Shown: positions 1-7,166 of the stretch, piece after piece
Layout of the letters: every line of letters begins with the position of its first letter
Position numbering within the stretch: position 1 is the first letter of the stretch
NCBI GenBank assembly: GCA_946479905.1
Contig: CAMLIA010000136.1
Span: 1 to 12,062, forward strand
DNA: 12,062 nucleotides
Source: an uncultured Frankiales bacterium
GTDB taxonomy: Bacteria > Actinomycetota > Actinomycetes > Mycobacteriales > SCTD01
Direction of reading: 5' to 3'
The notes under the pieces: generated by a model
Databases searched by the model: none
The model's input: only the letters and a program-made list of their open reading frames with translations
Told to the model about the DNA's origin: nothing
Program-made: the position numbers and the translations under genes

Positions 1-134
1 GCGCCTTCGCGCAGGTGGACGACGCCGTGGCAGTCCTCGCGACGCAGGTGCAGCGTCCCCGTCTTCTTCGTGTAGCTCAGGAGCTGGAAGATGTCGGGGA
101 GGCTGAACGCGTCGAGGGTTCCCTCGAGCCTCAT
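1..134 (-). CDS. DUF4388-domain protein, N-terminal 44 residues (runs off the left edge)
   Basis: Only the first 44 codons are present. The protein begins MRLEGTLDAFSLPDIFQLLS, followed by YTKKTGTLHLRR and VVHLREG. This pattern (a short L-x-G-x-L stretch, a helix ending in Q-L-L, then K-T-G-x-L-x-L) is what the N-terminus of DUF4388 (PATAN-like) domains looks like. In the families I know, these domains sit in bacterial signalling proteins, often beside small-GTPase/Roadblock modules; no catalytic role is established. The ATG at 134-132 is preceded by AGAGAAGG at 144-137, a good ribosome binding site. The gene follows the Roadblock gene on the same strand with 29 bases between stop and start, so the two are very likely co-transcribed. 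Total length and further domains cannot be judged from this window. Confidence 0.75.
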   Translation of the reverse strand, partial: MRLEGTLDAFSLPDIFQLLSYTKKTGTLHLRREDCHGVVHLREG

Positions 135-163
135 GGCCTTCTCTCGTCAGTCGTCTTGGGAGA

Positions 164-754
164 TCAGGACCAGTTGGTGTTCTCGGGCAGCACGGTCCCG
201 CTCGGCGCGTACGAGCTCCAGGCCGGCGCCTCAGCGGTCGGCATGGCGGCGACAGCAGGCTCCGCGGGCAGGGAGGGCACGGCCTGGAGCAGCGGCTCAG
301 CGACGGGCGCGGGCGCCACCTCGGCGACGGCCTGGGCCGGGACCTCGGCGACGTCGGGGGCGTCCTCGGCCCGGAGCACCTCGGCCACGGTCGCGGCGGT
401 GCGGCGCACCTCGTACAGCATCATGCCGACCTTGGCGCCCTTGGCCGCGACAGCGACGAGGACGGCCTCGTCGTCGGCGGAGACCAGGAAGACCGTGCCG
501 GAGTCGCCCTCGATGTAGACCTGCGAGAGCTCGCCCCGGCCGAGGCCCTGGGCAGCGCGCTCGCCGAGCGACAGCAGCGCGGCGCTCATCGCGGCGACCC
601 GGTCCTCGTCCATGCTCTGGGGCAGGGCGGAGGCCATCGGCAGCCCGTCGAAGGACACGACCGCGGCCGCCTCGATCTCGGGCGTCTGCGACAGCAGCGC
701 GTGGATGGCCGAGTCGAGCCGGGACGACCGGCTCCCCGCGTGCAGCTCCGACAT
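164..754 (-). CDS. Roadblock/LC7-domain protein with Ala/Pro-rich C-terminal tail
   Basis: This 196-residue protein has two parts. Residues about 10-125 form a Roadblock/LC7 domain: an N-terminal helix (LDSAIHALLSQTPEIEAAAV), the strand-turn VSFDGLPMAS, a central helix with AAMSAALLSLGERAAQ, then the strands VYIEGDSGTVFLVS and AVLVAVAAKGAKVGMMLYEV before a last helix. Roadblock domains in bacteria (MglB-like) dimerise and regulate Ras-like GTPases. Residues about 126-185 are a low-complexity A/P/V/E tail with repeated AEV/AEP units, ending in WSSYAPSGTVLPENTNWS; this tail is unusual because many bacterial Roadblock proteins are a bare domain of about 120 residues. The ATG at 754-752 has GAGAGGTG at 769-762 upstream. 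It precedes the DUF4388 gene. A partner GTPase is not visible and could lie beyond the left edge. The role (signalling, polarity) is inferred from the family only. Confidence 0.85.
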   Translation of the reverse strand: MSELHAGSRSSRLDSAIHALLSQTPEIEAAAVVSFDGLPMASALPQSMDEDRVAAMSAALLSLGERAAQGLGRGELSQVYIEGDSGTVFLVSADDEAVLVAVAAKGAKVGMMLYEVRRTAATVAEVLRAEDAPDVAEVPAQAVAEVAPAPVAEPLLQAVPSLPAEPAVAAMPTAEAPAWSSYAPSGTVLPENTNWS

Positions 755-797
755 GTGACGTCACCTCTCGAGTGCCCGTGACGCGTGCCCACGCGTC
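755..797. promoter_or_regulatory. Two palindromes upstream of the Roadblock gene
   Basis: A perfect dyad GACGCGTG-CC-CACGCGTC (arms 780-787 and 790-797) sits 25 bases upstream of the Roadblock start codon. A second perfect 10-base palindrome, GTGACGTCAC (755-764), directly abuts the ATG and overlaps the end of the ribosome binding site (GAGAGGTG, 769-762). The first could be an operator for a dimeric repressor or a short stem in the 5' leader. The second could be an operator or chance. No clear -35/-10 pair was recognised in this 85-base gap. Function is inferred only. Confidence 0.35.
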
Positions 798-839
798 TCA
801 TTCATCCCTTCGGCGCAACCTGGCGTGGGCTTGAGGGGG

Positions 840-1394
840 TCATAAGCCCAGGGAAGCCGCATCCAGGTCGATCTCACCCCAGGGGGTAGGAACGCGTCCC
901 TGGCCGGTGATCACCTCAGTCGGGCGGTACGACGAACCAGCGAGCACGAACGGGTGCACCGCAACCGTGGGCTCCGGCTCAACCCGCCAGAAGTGGGCGA
1001 TCCCGGCGTCGGCGTACTCCCCCGGCTTCGCGAACCGGTCCGTCCGGCGCGTGCTCGGGCTGACGATCTCGACCACCAGGCCCGCGTCCGAGGGGTCCAG
1101 GAACCTGGGATCAGATCGGTCATCGGAGGGCGGGAAGCGGAAGGCGATCACGTCGGGGACCCGCAGCGTGTCCGCGGCGAACAGCAGAGGGAACTCCGTG
1201 CGCACCCTCCAGCCCTCGGGTGCGCTCGCCGCGAGCAGCTCCCGGATCTGGTGCCCGATCTCCTGATGCCCGACCGTGGGCGGGGGGTTCACGATCAGGA
1301 CCCCGTCGACCAGCTCGTACCGACGCCCGCCGTCGTCAGGTAGCGCGAGCAGGTCGTCCACGCTGAGCAGGATCGGCTCGTGCAGCACTGGCAT
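840..1394 (-). CDS. Uma2 family protein (DUF820), putative PD-(D/E)XK endonuclease
   Basis: This 184-residue protein matches the Uma2/DUF820 layout over its whole length. It starts with a linker and L-S-V-D-D-L-L-A-L-P, then RYELVDGVLIV (Glu27), an HxxIxxxI helix (residues 43-50), VPDVIAF (Asp81), then VVEIVSPST (Glu109) followed by DRFAKPGEYADAGIAHFWRV (Lys123). The Asp81-Glu109-Lys123 set fits the PD-(D/E)XK nuclease core of the restriction endonuclease-like fold. The family is abundant in Cyanobacteria and Actinobacteria, often in many copies, and its substrate is not known; a link with mobile elements has been proposed. The ATG at 1394-1392 has a strong AGGGAGG site at 1405-1399. The frame stays open upstream past this ATG, but that part overlaps aroE and shows no family similarity, so I start here. 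It lies 62 bases downstream of aroE on the same strand and may be read through from that operon. Confidence 0.85.
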   Translation of the reverse strand: MPVLHEPILLSVDDLLALPDDGGRRYELVDGVLIVNPPPTVGHQEIGHQIRELLAASAPEGWRVRTEFPLLFAADTLRVPDVIAFRFPPSDDRSDPRFLDPSDAGLVVEIVSPSTRRTDRFAKPGEYADAGIAHFWRVEPEPTVAVHPFVLAGSSYRPTEVITGQGRVPTPWGEIDLDAASLGL

Positions 1395-1456
1395 CGCGCC
1401 TCCCTGGTCTGTGGCCACATCGTGCCACCCTCGTCCCCGCAACGGGTGCGAGGCGG

Positions 1457-2257
1457 TCACCCCGGGGATCTGTGGAGAGCCTCGCGCATCGCCTCGAGCG
1501 GGGCGGGACGTCCCGTCATGAGCTCGACCTGGGCGGCGGCCTGGTGGAGCAGCATCTGGGCGCCGCCCACCACGGTCGCCCCCGCGTGCTGGTAGGCCTG
1601 CGCGAGCGCCGTCGGCCAGGGTGCGTAGACCACGTCCAGCAGCGGCACGTCGCTGGTCGGGTCGTCCGCGAGGTCGTCCGCGACGCCCGCCGGGACGGTG
1701 CTGATCACCAGCTGCGGCCAGCGGTCCTCGAGCTCGAGCGAGTGCAGCTCGCCGTAGCGGAGCTGGACGCCCATGGCGTCCGCGACCGGCTCCAGCACCC
1801 GGGCCCGCTCCGCGCTGCGTGCCAGCACCCGGACCTGGTGGCACCCCAGGTCGTGCAGCGCCACGACGGCGCTGGCCGCCGTGGCGCCGGCGCCGATGAT
1901 CGCGGCCCGGTCGACGTGGCTGACGCCGACCTCCTGGAGCGCGGCGACCATGCCGTGCACGTCAGTGTTGTGGCCGTGCCGCTCACCGTCCTTGAGGACG
2001 ACCGTGTTGGCGGCGCCGGTGATCTCGACGAGCCGGGTGCGCTCGTGGAGCAGCGGCAGGACCTCCTGCTTGAGCGGCATCGTGAGGGACAACCCCACCC
2101 ACTCCGGTCCCAGGGCCCGGACGAACGCCTCGAGACCTCCGGAAGCGACCTCGATCCCGTCGTACTCCCAGTCGAGACCGAGCGCCGTGTAGGCGGCGCG
2201 GTGCAGCACCGGGGACAGCGAGTGCGCGATCGGCGACCCGAGGACGGCAGCGCGCAC
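1457..2257 (-). CDS. aroE: Shikimate dehydrogenase (NADP+)
   Basis: AroE reduces 3-dehydroshikimate to shikimate with NADPH, the fourth step of the shikimate route to aromatic amino acids, in the cytosol. The 266-residue protein has the full family layout. The N-terminal substrate domain has GSPIAHSLSP (residues 7-16) with the shikimate-binding S-L-S, the catalytic lysine Lys63 in MPLK, Asn84 in AANT and Asp99 in HNTD. The Rossmann domain begins with IIGAGATA (120-127), a slight variant of the usual GAGGAA loop. Near the C-terminus VVGGAQMLLHQAAAQ matches the conserved GxxMLxxQ segment. Length is normal. The start is GTG at 2257-2255, one base after the mltG stop codon (2261-2259); there is no clear ribosome binding site, so translational coupling to mltG is likely. 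In many actinobacteria aroC/aroK/aroB follow soon after; here they do not within the window. Confidence 0.93.
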   Translation of the reverse strand: MRAAVLGSPIAHSLSPVLHRAAYTALGLDWEYDGIEVASGGLEAFVRALGPEWVGLSLTMPLKQEVLPLLHERTRLVEITGAANTVVLKDGERHGHNTDVHGMVAALQEVGVSHVDRAAIIGAGATAASAVVALHDLGCHQVRVLARSAERARVLEPVADAMGVQLRYGELHSLELEDRWPQLVISTVPAGVADDLADDPTSDVPLLDVVYAPWPTALAQAYQHAGATVVGGAQMLLHQAAAQVELMTGRPAPLEAMREALHRSPG

Positions 2258-2258
2258 G

Positions 2259-3311
2259 TCAGTAGACGCCGTCGCGCTTGGCCTTGGCCTTGGCGGCGAG
2301 GAAGGCCTGGTAGTCGCTGGTGAACAGGCTGTGGCCGGCCTTGTCGATGGTGACGAAGTAGAGCCAGTCCCCGGCCGCCGGGTGCAGCGCAGCCATCAGC
2401 GCCGCCTCGCCGGGCGAGTCGATGGGCGTCGGCGGCAACCCGGTGTGCTTGTAGGTGTTGTACGGGGAGTCGCTGCTGATGTCGGCCGTGGTGAGCCGGG
2501 CCTTCCGCTCCGCCAGCACGTAGTTGAGCGTCGAGTCCAGCTGCAGCCGCATGCCCTTGGCGAGCCGGTTGAGCACGACGCGGGCGACCTTGGCCCGGTC
2601 CGACGGCTGTGGGGTCTCCTTCTCGATGATGCTGGCCAGGATCACGACCTGGTACGGCGTCAGGCCGACCGCCTTCGAGCCGCCCTCCAGGTCGACACCA
2701 CCCGCCACCTCCGAGAACTTCTCGGTCATCATCTGCAGCGCGTCGACCGCACCGGTGCCGGGCTCGACGTCGTACGTCGCCGGGAACAGGAAGCCCTCGG
2801 GCTTGTCTCCGGCGTAGCTCGGCAGACCGAGCACCGCCGGGTTGCCGAGCGCGGCGACGACGTCGGCCCGGCTCAGCTCGGTGTACTTGACGAGCCGGTC
2901 GACCACGAGGGCGAGCGGGGTCCCCTCGGGGATCGTGACCCGGCCGCGCTTGCGGTGCTTGCCGTCGAGCAGGAAGCCCAGCGCCTTCGAGGCGGCCATC
3001 TTCAGCCGCAGCTCGTAGAACCCGGGCTGCAGCTTGCGGTAGCCCGGGGTGCTCTTCGCCGCTTTCGTGAAGGCCTTGACGCTCTTCACGACGCCCTTGT
3101 CGACGAGCGTCTGGCCGACCTCGCGGGCGGTGTCGCCGCTGTGCACCTGCACGACCACCGATCCCGAGCCGGTGCCGCTGTAGTCGGGGGCGCCGAAGGC
3201 GTCGTAGACCTTGCGGCCGCCCACGAGCAGGGCTGCCAGCAGGGCCACCACGAGGACCGCGACGACGGTCAGGCCGACGGGCTTGGGCAGGCGCTTGCTC
3301 GGGGAGGTCAT
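2259..3311 (-). CDS. mltG: Endolytic murein transglycosylase MltG (YceG-like)
   Basis: MltG cleaves nascent glycan strands at the outer face of the membrane and is thought to end glycan polymerisation. The 350-residue protein has a short basic N-terminus, one membrane segment at about residues 12-31 (VGLTVVAVLVVALLAALLV), a LysM-like/YceG N-terminal part (VVVQVHSGDTAREVGQTLVDKGVV, 52-75), then the catalytic domain. PEGFLFPATYDV (171-182) and ILASIIEKET (224-233) are signature segments, with Glu230 the expected catalytic residue. These are followed by LQLDST (256-261) and SPYNTYKHTGLPPTPIDSPG (282-301). Start choice: ATG 3311-3309 gives a normal short cytosolic tail, whereas the open frame continues far upstream through ruvX in another frame and is not real. 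No ribosome binding site precedes this ATG; instead TAACAT (3325-3320), which includes the ruvX stop codon, lies 8 bases before it, so a leaderless start is possible. It lies 11 bases after ruvX. Confidence 0.93.
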   Translation of the reverse strand: MTSPSKRLPKPVGLTVVAVLVVALLAALLVGGRKVYDAFGAPDYSGTGSGSVVVQVHSGDTAREVGQTLVDKGVVKSVKAFTKAAKSTPGYRKLQPGFYELRLKMAASKALGFLLDGKHRKRGRVTIPEGTPLALVVDRLVKYTELSRADVVAALGNPAVLGLPSYAGDKPEGFLFPATYDVEPGTGAVDALQMMTEKFSEVAGGVDLEGGSKAVGLTPYQVVILASIIEKETPQPSDRAKVARVVLNRLAKGMRLQLDSTLNYVLAERKARLTTADISSDSPYNTYKHTGLPPTPIDSPGEAALMAALHPAAGDWLYFVTIDKAGHSLFTSDYQAFLAAKAKAKRDGVY

Positions 3312-3322
3312 CGAAGATGATG

Positions 3323-3727
3323 TTAGTGGCGGTCGAGGTACCCCTGGAGCAGGGCGACCGCAGCGGCCTGGTCGATGAGGCGCTTGTCGGCCTTCCTGCC
3401 GGAGGCACGCAGCGCCGCGGTCGCCGAGACGGTCGTCAGCCGCTCGTCGACGAGCTCGACGGGCAGGTCGGTCTCGAGGGCGGCCACCCAGGCCCGGGCC
3501 ATGTCGGCGCTGGCGCTCGTGCTGGTGCCCGCCAGGCTGGTGGGCAGGCCGACGACCAGGAGCACGGCGTCGCGCTCGGCGCAGATCTCCAGCACCCGGG
3601 CGTGCCCGGGAGCGGGGACGGTCTCGACGGGGCTGGCGAGGATCCGGTGGGGGTCGCTCGCGGCCACGCCGACCCGGACGGTCCCGACGTCGACGGCGAC
3701 CACCACCCCTCGCGCGATCTTCGTCAT
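3323..3727 (-). CDS. ruvX: Holliday-junction resolvase-like protein RuvX (YqgF family)
   Basis: RuvX/YqgF proteins have an RNase H-like fold; roles in 16S rRNA 5' processing and in junction resolution have been proposed. At 134 residues the protein is of normal length. It shows VAVDVGTVRVGVAASD (Asp13), VVGLPTSLAGT (58-68), VDERLTT (Glu95) and IDQAAAVALLQGYLD (Asp119), so the Asp-Glu-Asp metal-site triad is complete. The start is uncertain. The ATG at 3727-3725 has no visible ribosome binding site, and its first codons (MTKI) are built from a copy of the 12-base repeat that fills the upstream gap. GTG codons at 3706-3704 and 3703-3701 would give an N-terminus (VVVAVDVG) closer to that of many family members. 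Some actinobacterial RuvX proteins do have N-terminal extensions, so I keep the ATG. It lies between alaS and mltG as in other actinobacteria. Confidence 0.9.
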   Translation of the reverse strand: MTKIARGVVVAVDVGTVRVGVAASDPHRILASPVETVPAPGHARVLEICAERDAVLLVVGLPTSLAGTSTSASADMARAWVAALETDLPVELVDERLTTVSATAALRASGRKADKRLIDQAAAVALLQGYLDRH

Positions 3728-3850
3728 CGTGCGCCGCGAGAAGGCCGCTCGGCCGCCTTCTGACGAAGATCGCCGGGCCGTCCTCGACGATCTTCGTCAC
3801 CTTGCGTCCGGCAACGCCCCCCCGACCACAACATGACGAAGATCGGCGGG
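3714..3850. repeat. Four copies of TGACGAAGATCG in alternating orientation between alaS and ruvX
   Basis: The 135-base gap between alaS and ruvX holds four perfect copies of a 12-base word: CGATCTTCGTCA at 3715-3726 and 3788-3799, and the reverse complement TGACGAAGATCG at 3761-3772 and 3834-3845. Copies 2 and 4 extend to TGACGAAGATCGSCGGG (17 bases, one mismatch). Copies 1 and 2 can pair over 13 bases, copies 2 and 3 over 12 with a 15-base loop (3773-3787), and copies 3 and 4 over 12 with a 34-base loop; these folds exclude one another. A further small hairpin, AGAAGG...CCTTCT, lies between copies 1 and 2. This looks like a REP/BIME-type intergenic repeat. Copy 1 covers the annotated ATG of ruvX and its first codons. 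A role in transcript folding or as a mobile repeat is inferred, not shown. Confidence 0.85.
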
Positions 3851-3862
3851 GTGGGGGGCACG

Positions 3863-6523
3863 TCAGGCGGTGGCGATGCGGCCGACGAGGTGCTCGGCGC
3901 TCTCGAGCGCTGCGACGATGCCGGCGGGGTTCGTGCCGCCGCCCTGCGCGACGTCGTCCTTGCCGCCGCCCTTGCCGTCGACGTGCGTCGCGGCCTCGCG
4001 CAGCAGGTCGTTCGCGGACAGCCCGCGGTCCCGGCCGCCGTCGTTGACCGCCGCGACCAGGGTGACCCGGTCACCGCCGGACGCCGCCAGCACCGCACCC
4101 GGTCCCGAGAGCCGGCCGCGGATGTCGAGCGCCAGGTTGCGGAGCAGGTCCCCCGGGGTGCCGTCGGGCGCCTGCACGCCGACGAACTGCAGCCCGAAGA
4201 CGTCCTTGGCACCCTTCGCGAGCTCCCCCGCCTGCTGGAGCACGGCTCCCGTCCGCAGCTGGGCGAGCTCCTTCTCGGTGTCGCGCAGCTTGTCGAGGAC
4301 CGCCTGGACCCGCTCCGGGACCTCCTCCGAGGGCACCTTGAACAGCCCCGCGAGCCCGTTCAGGAGGGTGTGCTCGCGCGCGAGGAAGCGGTAGGCGTCG
4401 TAGCCGACGAGGCCCTCGACGCGTCGCACGCCGGACCCGATCGACTTCTCGCTCAGCAGCGTGATCATGCCGAGCTGACCGGAGCGCGCCGCGTGCGTGC
4501 CGCCGCACAGCTCCCTCGCGTAGTCGCCGACCTCCACGACCCGGACGCTGTCGCCGTACTTCTCGCCGAAGAGCGCCATCGCGCCCATCCGGCGGGCCTC
4601 CTCCTGCGAGGTGATGAAGGCCCGCACCTCGAGGTCGGCCAGCGCGATCTCGTTGATCTGCTGCTCGACGTCCTTCAGGGCGCTCTCGGGTACGGCGCCA
4701 GGGCTCGAGAAGTCGAAGCGGAACCGCCCCGGGTGGTTCTCCGAGCCCGCCTGGGTCGCCTGCTCCCCCAGCGCGTTGCGCAGCGCCTGATGGGTGAGGT
4801 GGGTGGCGGTGTGCGCGCGGCTGATCGCCCGCCGGCGCTCGACGTCGACGTGCGACTGCGCGCTGCTGCCGACGGTGAGCTCGCCGCTGACGACGCGGGC
4901 CTTGTGCACGACCAGCTCCGGCAGCGAGCGCTGGACGTCGTCGACCTCGACCACCGCACCGTTGGACAGCACGATGCGGCCGTGGTCGGCGAGCTGGCCA
5001 CCGCCCTCGGCGTAGAAGGGCGTGCGGTCGAGGACGATCTCGACCGTGGACCCCTCCCCCGCCGCGGTGGCGACGACGCCGTCCACGAGCAGGCCGCGGA
5101 CGGTGCCCTCCGACACGACCTCGGAGTAGCCGGTGAAGTCCGACGCGCCGGCGAGGTCGAGCAGGCTGCGGTAGGCCGAGACGTCGACGTGGCCGAGCTT
5201 CTTCGCCTTGCTGTCGGCCTTGGCCCGCTGTCGCTGCTCCTCCATGAGGCTGCGGAAGCCGGCCTCGTCGACCCGCAGCCCCGCCTCCTCCGCCATCTCC
5301 AGCGTCAGGTCGATCGGGAAGCCGTAGGTGTCGTGCAGCTGGAACGCCTTCGACCCGCTCAGGACGCCGCCCGCCGCCTTCGCCTCGGGGACGGACTGGT
5401 CGAAGATCGTCGAGCCCTTGCTGATGGTCTCGAGGAAGCTCGCCTCCTCCGCCTGCGCGACCGCCTGGATCCGCTCGGTGTCGCTCACGAGGCTCGGGTA
5501 CTGCGGTCCCATCGCCGTGATGCTGGCGTCGACGAGCTCGCGGATGACGGGGTCCTGAGCGCCGAGCAGCCGCATCGCACGGATCGCCCGGCGGACGATC
5601 CGGCGCAGCACGTAGCCGCGACCCTCGTTGGCGGGGGTGACACCGTCACCGATGAGCATCAGCGCGGTGCGGACGTGGTCGGCCACGACGCGCAGCCGCA
5701 CGTCCGCGCCGTGCTCGCGTCCGTAGGTCGCGCCGGTGAGCTCGGACGCCCTGTCGAGGATGATCCGGCTGGTGTCGATCTCGTAGAGGTTGTCGACGCC
5801 CTGGAGGACGGTGGCGACCCGCTCCAGTCCCATGCCGGTGTCGATGTTCTGCTTGGGCAGCGGCCCGCTGATGTCGAAGTCGACCTTCGAGCGGACGGTC
5901 TCCAGCTGGTACTGCATGAAGACGAGGTTCCAGATCTCGAGGTACCGCTCGCCGTTCACCGCCGGACCGCCCTCGGCGCCGTAGTCCGGGCCGCGGTCGT
6001 AGTTGATCTCGCTGCAGGGGCCGCCCGGGCCGGGGACGCCCATGTGCCAGTAGTTCTCCGAGAGCCCGAGCCGCTGGATGCGCTCCTCGGGCACGCCGAC
6101 CTTGCGCCACAGCTCGAACGCCTCGTCGTCGTCGAGGTAGACGGTCGGCCAGATCCTGCTCTCCTCGAGGCCGAAGCCGCCGTCCGCGATCGGGCGCGTG
6201 ACCAGGTCGTACGCGAGCTCGATCGCGCCTTCCTTGAAGTAGTCACCGAAGCTGAAGTTCCCGGCCATCTGGAAGAACGAGCCGTGCCGGGTGGTCTTGC
6301 CGACCTCGTCGATGTCGAGGGTCCGGACGCACTTCTGGATGCTCGCCGCCCGCGGCCACGGTGCCGGCTGCTCGCCGAGGAAGTAGGGCTTGAACGGGAC
6401 CATGCCCGCGTTGACGAGCAGCAGCGTCGGGTCGTCCGCGATCAGGCTCGCGCTCGGGACGACGGTGTGCCCGTTGCGCTCGAAGTGGCCGAGGAAGCGC
6501 TTCTGGATCTCCTCACTTCTCAT
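3863..6523 (-). CDS. alaS: Alanyl-tRNA synthetase
   Basis: AlaRS charges tRNA-Ala and hydrolyses mischarged Ser/Gly-tRNA-Ala. All domains are present in 886 residues, a normal length. The class II catalytic core (about 1-240) has [20 protein letters not shown] (motif 1-2 region, 61-80), [19 protein letters not shown] and [11 protein letters not shown] (226-236, motif 3). The tRNA-recognition helices follow to about 450. The editing domain (about 490-710) has HTATHL (571-576; His571 and His575 as metal ligands) and CGGTH (673-677; Cys673 and His677), so the zinc/editing site is intact. The C-Ala domain ends with the glycine-rich [14 protein letters not shown] (850-863). The ATG at 6523-6521 has GAGGT at 6534-6530. 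The gene starts just after the stop codon (TAG, 6528-6526) of the 75-residue gene. Its position ahead of ruvX-mltG-aroE is the usual actinobacterial one. Confidence 0.98.
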   Translation of the reverse strand: MRSEEIQKRFLGHFERNGHTVVPSASLIADDPTLLLVNAGMVPFKPYFLGEQPAPWPRAASIQKCVRTLDIDEVGKTTRHGSFFQMAGNFSFGDYFKEGAIELAYDLVTRPIADGGFGLEESRIWPTVYLDDDEAFELWRKVGVPEERIQRLGLSENYWHMGVPGPGGPCSEINYDRGPDYGAEGGPAVNGERYLEIWNLVFMQYQLETVRSKVDFDISGPLPKQNIDTGMGLERVATVLQGVDNLYEIDTSRIILDRASELTGATYGREHGADVRLRVVADHVRTALMLIGDGVTPANEGRGYVLRRIVRRAIRAMRLLGAQDPVIRELVDASITAMGPQYPSLVSDTERIQAVAQAEEASFLETISKGSTIFDQSVPEAKAAGGVLSGSKAFQLHDTYGFPIDLTLEMAEEAGLRVDEAGFRSLMEEQRQRAKADSKAKKLGHVDVSAYRSLLDLAGASDFTGYSEVVSEGTVRGLLVDGVVATAAGEGSTVEIVLDRTPFYAEGGGQLADHGRIVLSNGAVVEVDDVQRSLPELVVHKARVVSGELTVGSSAQSHVDVERRRAISRAHTATHLTHQALRNALGEQATQAGSENHPGRFRFDFSSPGAVPESALKDVEQQINEIALADLEVRAFITSQEEARRMGAMALFGEKYGDSVRVVEVGDYARELCGGTHAARSGQLGMITLLSEKSIGSGVRRVEGLVGYDAYRFLAREHTLLNGLAGLFKVPSEEVPERVQAVLDKLRDTEKELAQLRTGAVLQQAGELAKGAKDVFGLQFVGVQAPDGTPGDLLRNLALDIRGRLSGPGAVLAASGGDRVTLVAAVNDGGRDRGLSANDLLREAATHVDGKGGGKDDVAQGGGTNPAGIVAALESAEHLVGRIATA

Positions 6524-6525
6524 GG

Positions 6526-6753
6526 CTAGACCTCATCGCCGCCCAGTCCCAGTCCCTCGCGGAGCTCCGCCTCCCTCTCGGCCATGCCCTCACGGACATC
6601 TTCTCCGAACTGGCGGATGGCGTCGCCCAGGTTTCCGAGGGCGCCGGGGATGGCCCTGTTCGGCGCCATCCGCTCCGCGGTCTGGGTCAGCTTGCGCACC
6701 AGCAGCACGCCCGCGGTCGCGCCGAGAGCGATGTAGAAGAGCCGACGGGTCAT
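6526..6753 (-). CDS. Small membrane-anchored protein, 75 residues (DUF6167-like)
   Basis: This 75-residue protein begins [22 protein letters not shown]: two arginines, then a hydrophobic segment with small residues (about 5-20), then a basic turn. The rest is a charged amphipathic stretch ([35 protein letters not shown]) that is probably helical. It overlaps the upstream DUF948 gene by four bases (ATGA) and ends two bases before the alaS start codon, so translation of all three should be coupled. Small proteins of this kind, annotated DUF6167 in Streptomyces, sit in the same place before alaS; I make that link from position and general appearance. The function is unknown. I infer a single-pass inner-membrane protein with a cytosolic helix, perhaps acting with the DUF948 neighbour. 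Confidence 0.8.
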   Translation of the reverse strand: MTRRLFYIALGATAGVLLVRKLTQTAERMAPNRAIPGALGNLGDAIRQFGEDVREGMAEREAELREGLGLGGDEV

Positions 6754-7166
6754 CGCTGCTTCGCCGCCTTCTTCTCCGCCTTGATCTCGGCCTTCACGCG
6801 CTTCTCGATGTCGGCGGCGTTGCGCTTGCCCGCGGCACGGCGTACGCCGTAGGAGAACGCGGCGACCTTGACGACCGGGCTGCCGACGGTGGCCGCGAAC
6901 AGGCTGGACAGCGCGGAGACGTTCGTCGTGATCGTCTGCACGTTCTCGGTGATGGCGTCGACCCGGACCAGCTCGCCGTTGACGTGCGTGACGCTCGTGG
7001 TGACCTCGGTGAGCAGCGGCAGCGTGCTCGTCGTCAGCTCGTTCACCGTCTTCGTGAGGGCGTCGACGGTCCGGCTGAGCCGGATGAAGACGTAGGTCAG
7101 CCCCACCATGGCGAGGGCGAAGAAGCCGGCGAAGATGAGGCCGACAAGGTCCCCGACGTCGATCAC
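6750..7166 (-). CDS. DUF948-like membrane protein with coiled-coil
   Basis: This 138-residue protein has one N-terminal membrane segment (about residues 5-28, [24 protein letters not shown]). A long run of heptad-like T/V/L residues follows ([35 protein letters not shown]), consistent with a coiled coil. [23 protein letters not shown] comes next and the C-terminus is strongly basic ([17 protein letters not shown]). This is the layout of DUF948 proteins found upstream of alaS in actinobacteria; related proteins in Firmicutes are general-stress proteins, but no role is established here. The start is GTG at 7166-7164, overlapping the rarA stop codon (GTGA), with GAGGAGAG at 7177-7170 as a strong ribosome binding site inside the end of rarA. 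It ends in a four-base overlap with the next small gene. Confidence 0.85.
   Translation of the reverse strand: MIDVGDLVGLIFAGFFALAMVGLTYVFIRLSRTVDALTKTVNELTTSTLPLLTEVTTSVTHVNGELVRVDAITENVQTITTNVSALSSLFAATVGSPVVKVAAFSYGVRRAAGKRNAADIEKRVKAEIKAEKKAAKQR

Noticed and set aside
840..1844. Long form of the Uma2 gene (334 residues)
   Set aside because: The upstream part overlaps aroE in another frame and is Arg/Gly/Pro-rich; a strong ribosome binding site precedes the ATG at 1394.
2262..2295. Short tandem GGCCTT repeats at the 3' end of mltG
   Set aside because: They encode the AKAKAK C-terminal tail of MltG; ordinary coding low complexity.
3312..3322. Possible fifth, degenerate copy of the 12-base repeat before mltG (CGAAGATGATG)
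   Set aside because: Only CGAAGAT is shared with the repeat, which is within chance for this sequence length.
2259..3800. N-terminal extension of mltG to a 513-residue protein
   Set aside because: The extra 163 residues are an out-of-frame reading of ruvX and the repeat region; family length and the membrane segment support the ATG at 3311.
3714..3850. CRISPR array or tRNA-like structure in the alaS-ruvX gap
   Set aside because: The copies alternate in orientation with unequal spacing and are only 12 bases long, so it is not CRISPR; no T-loop or anticodon-like arrangement was found.
3833..6529. 898-codon plus-strand open frame opposite alaS
   Set aside because: It lies fully antisense to a clear alaS. 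Its composition (runs of R, D, E, V, L, H) is that of a high-GC shadow frame, and its first codons come from the 12-base repeat.
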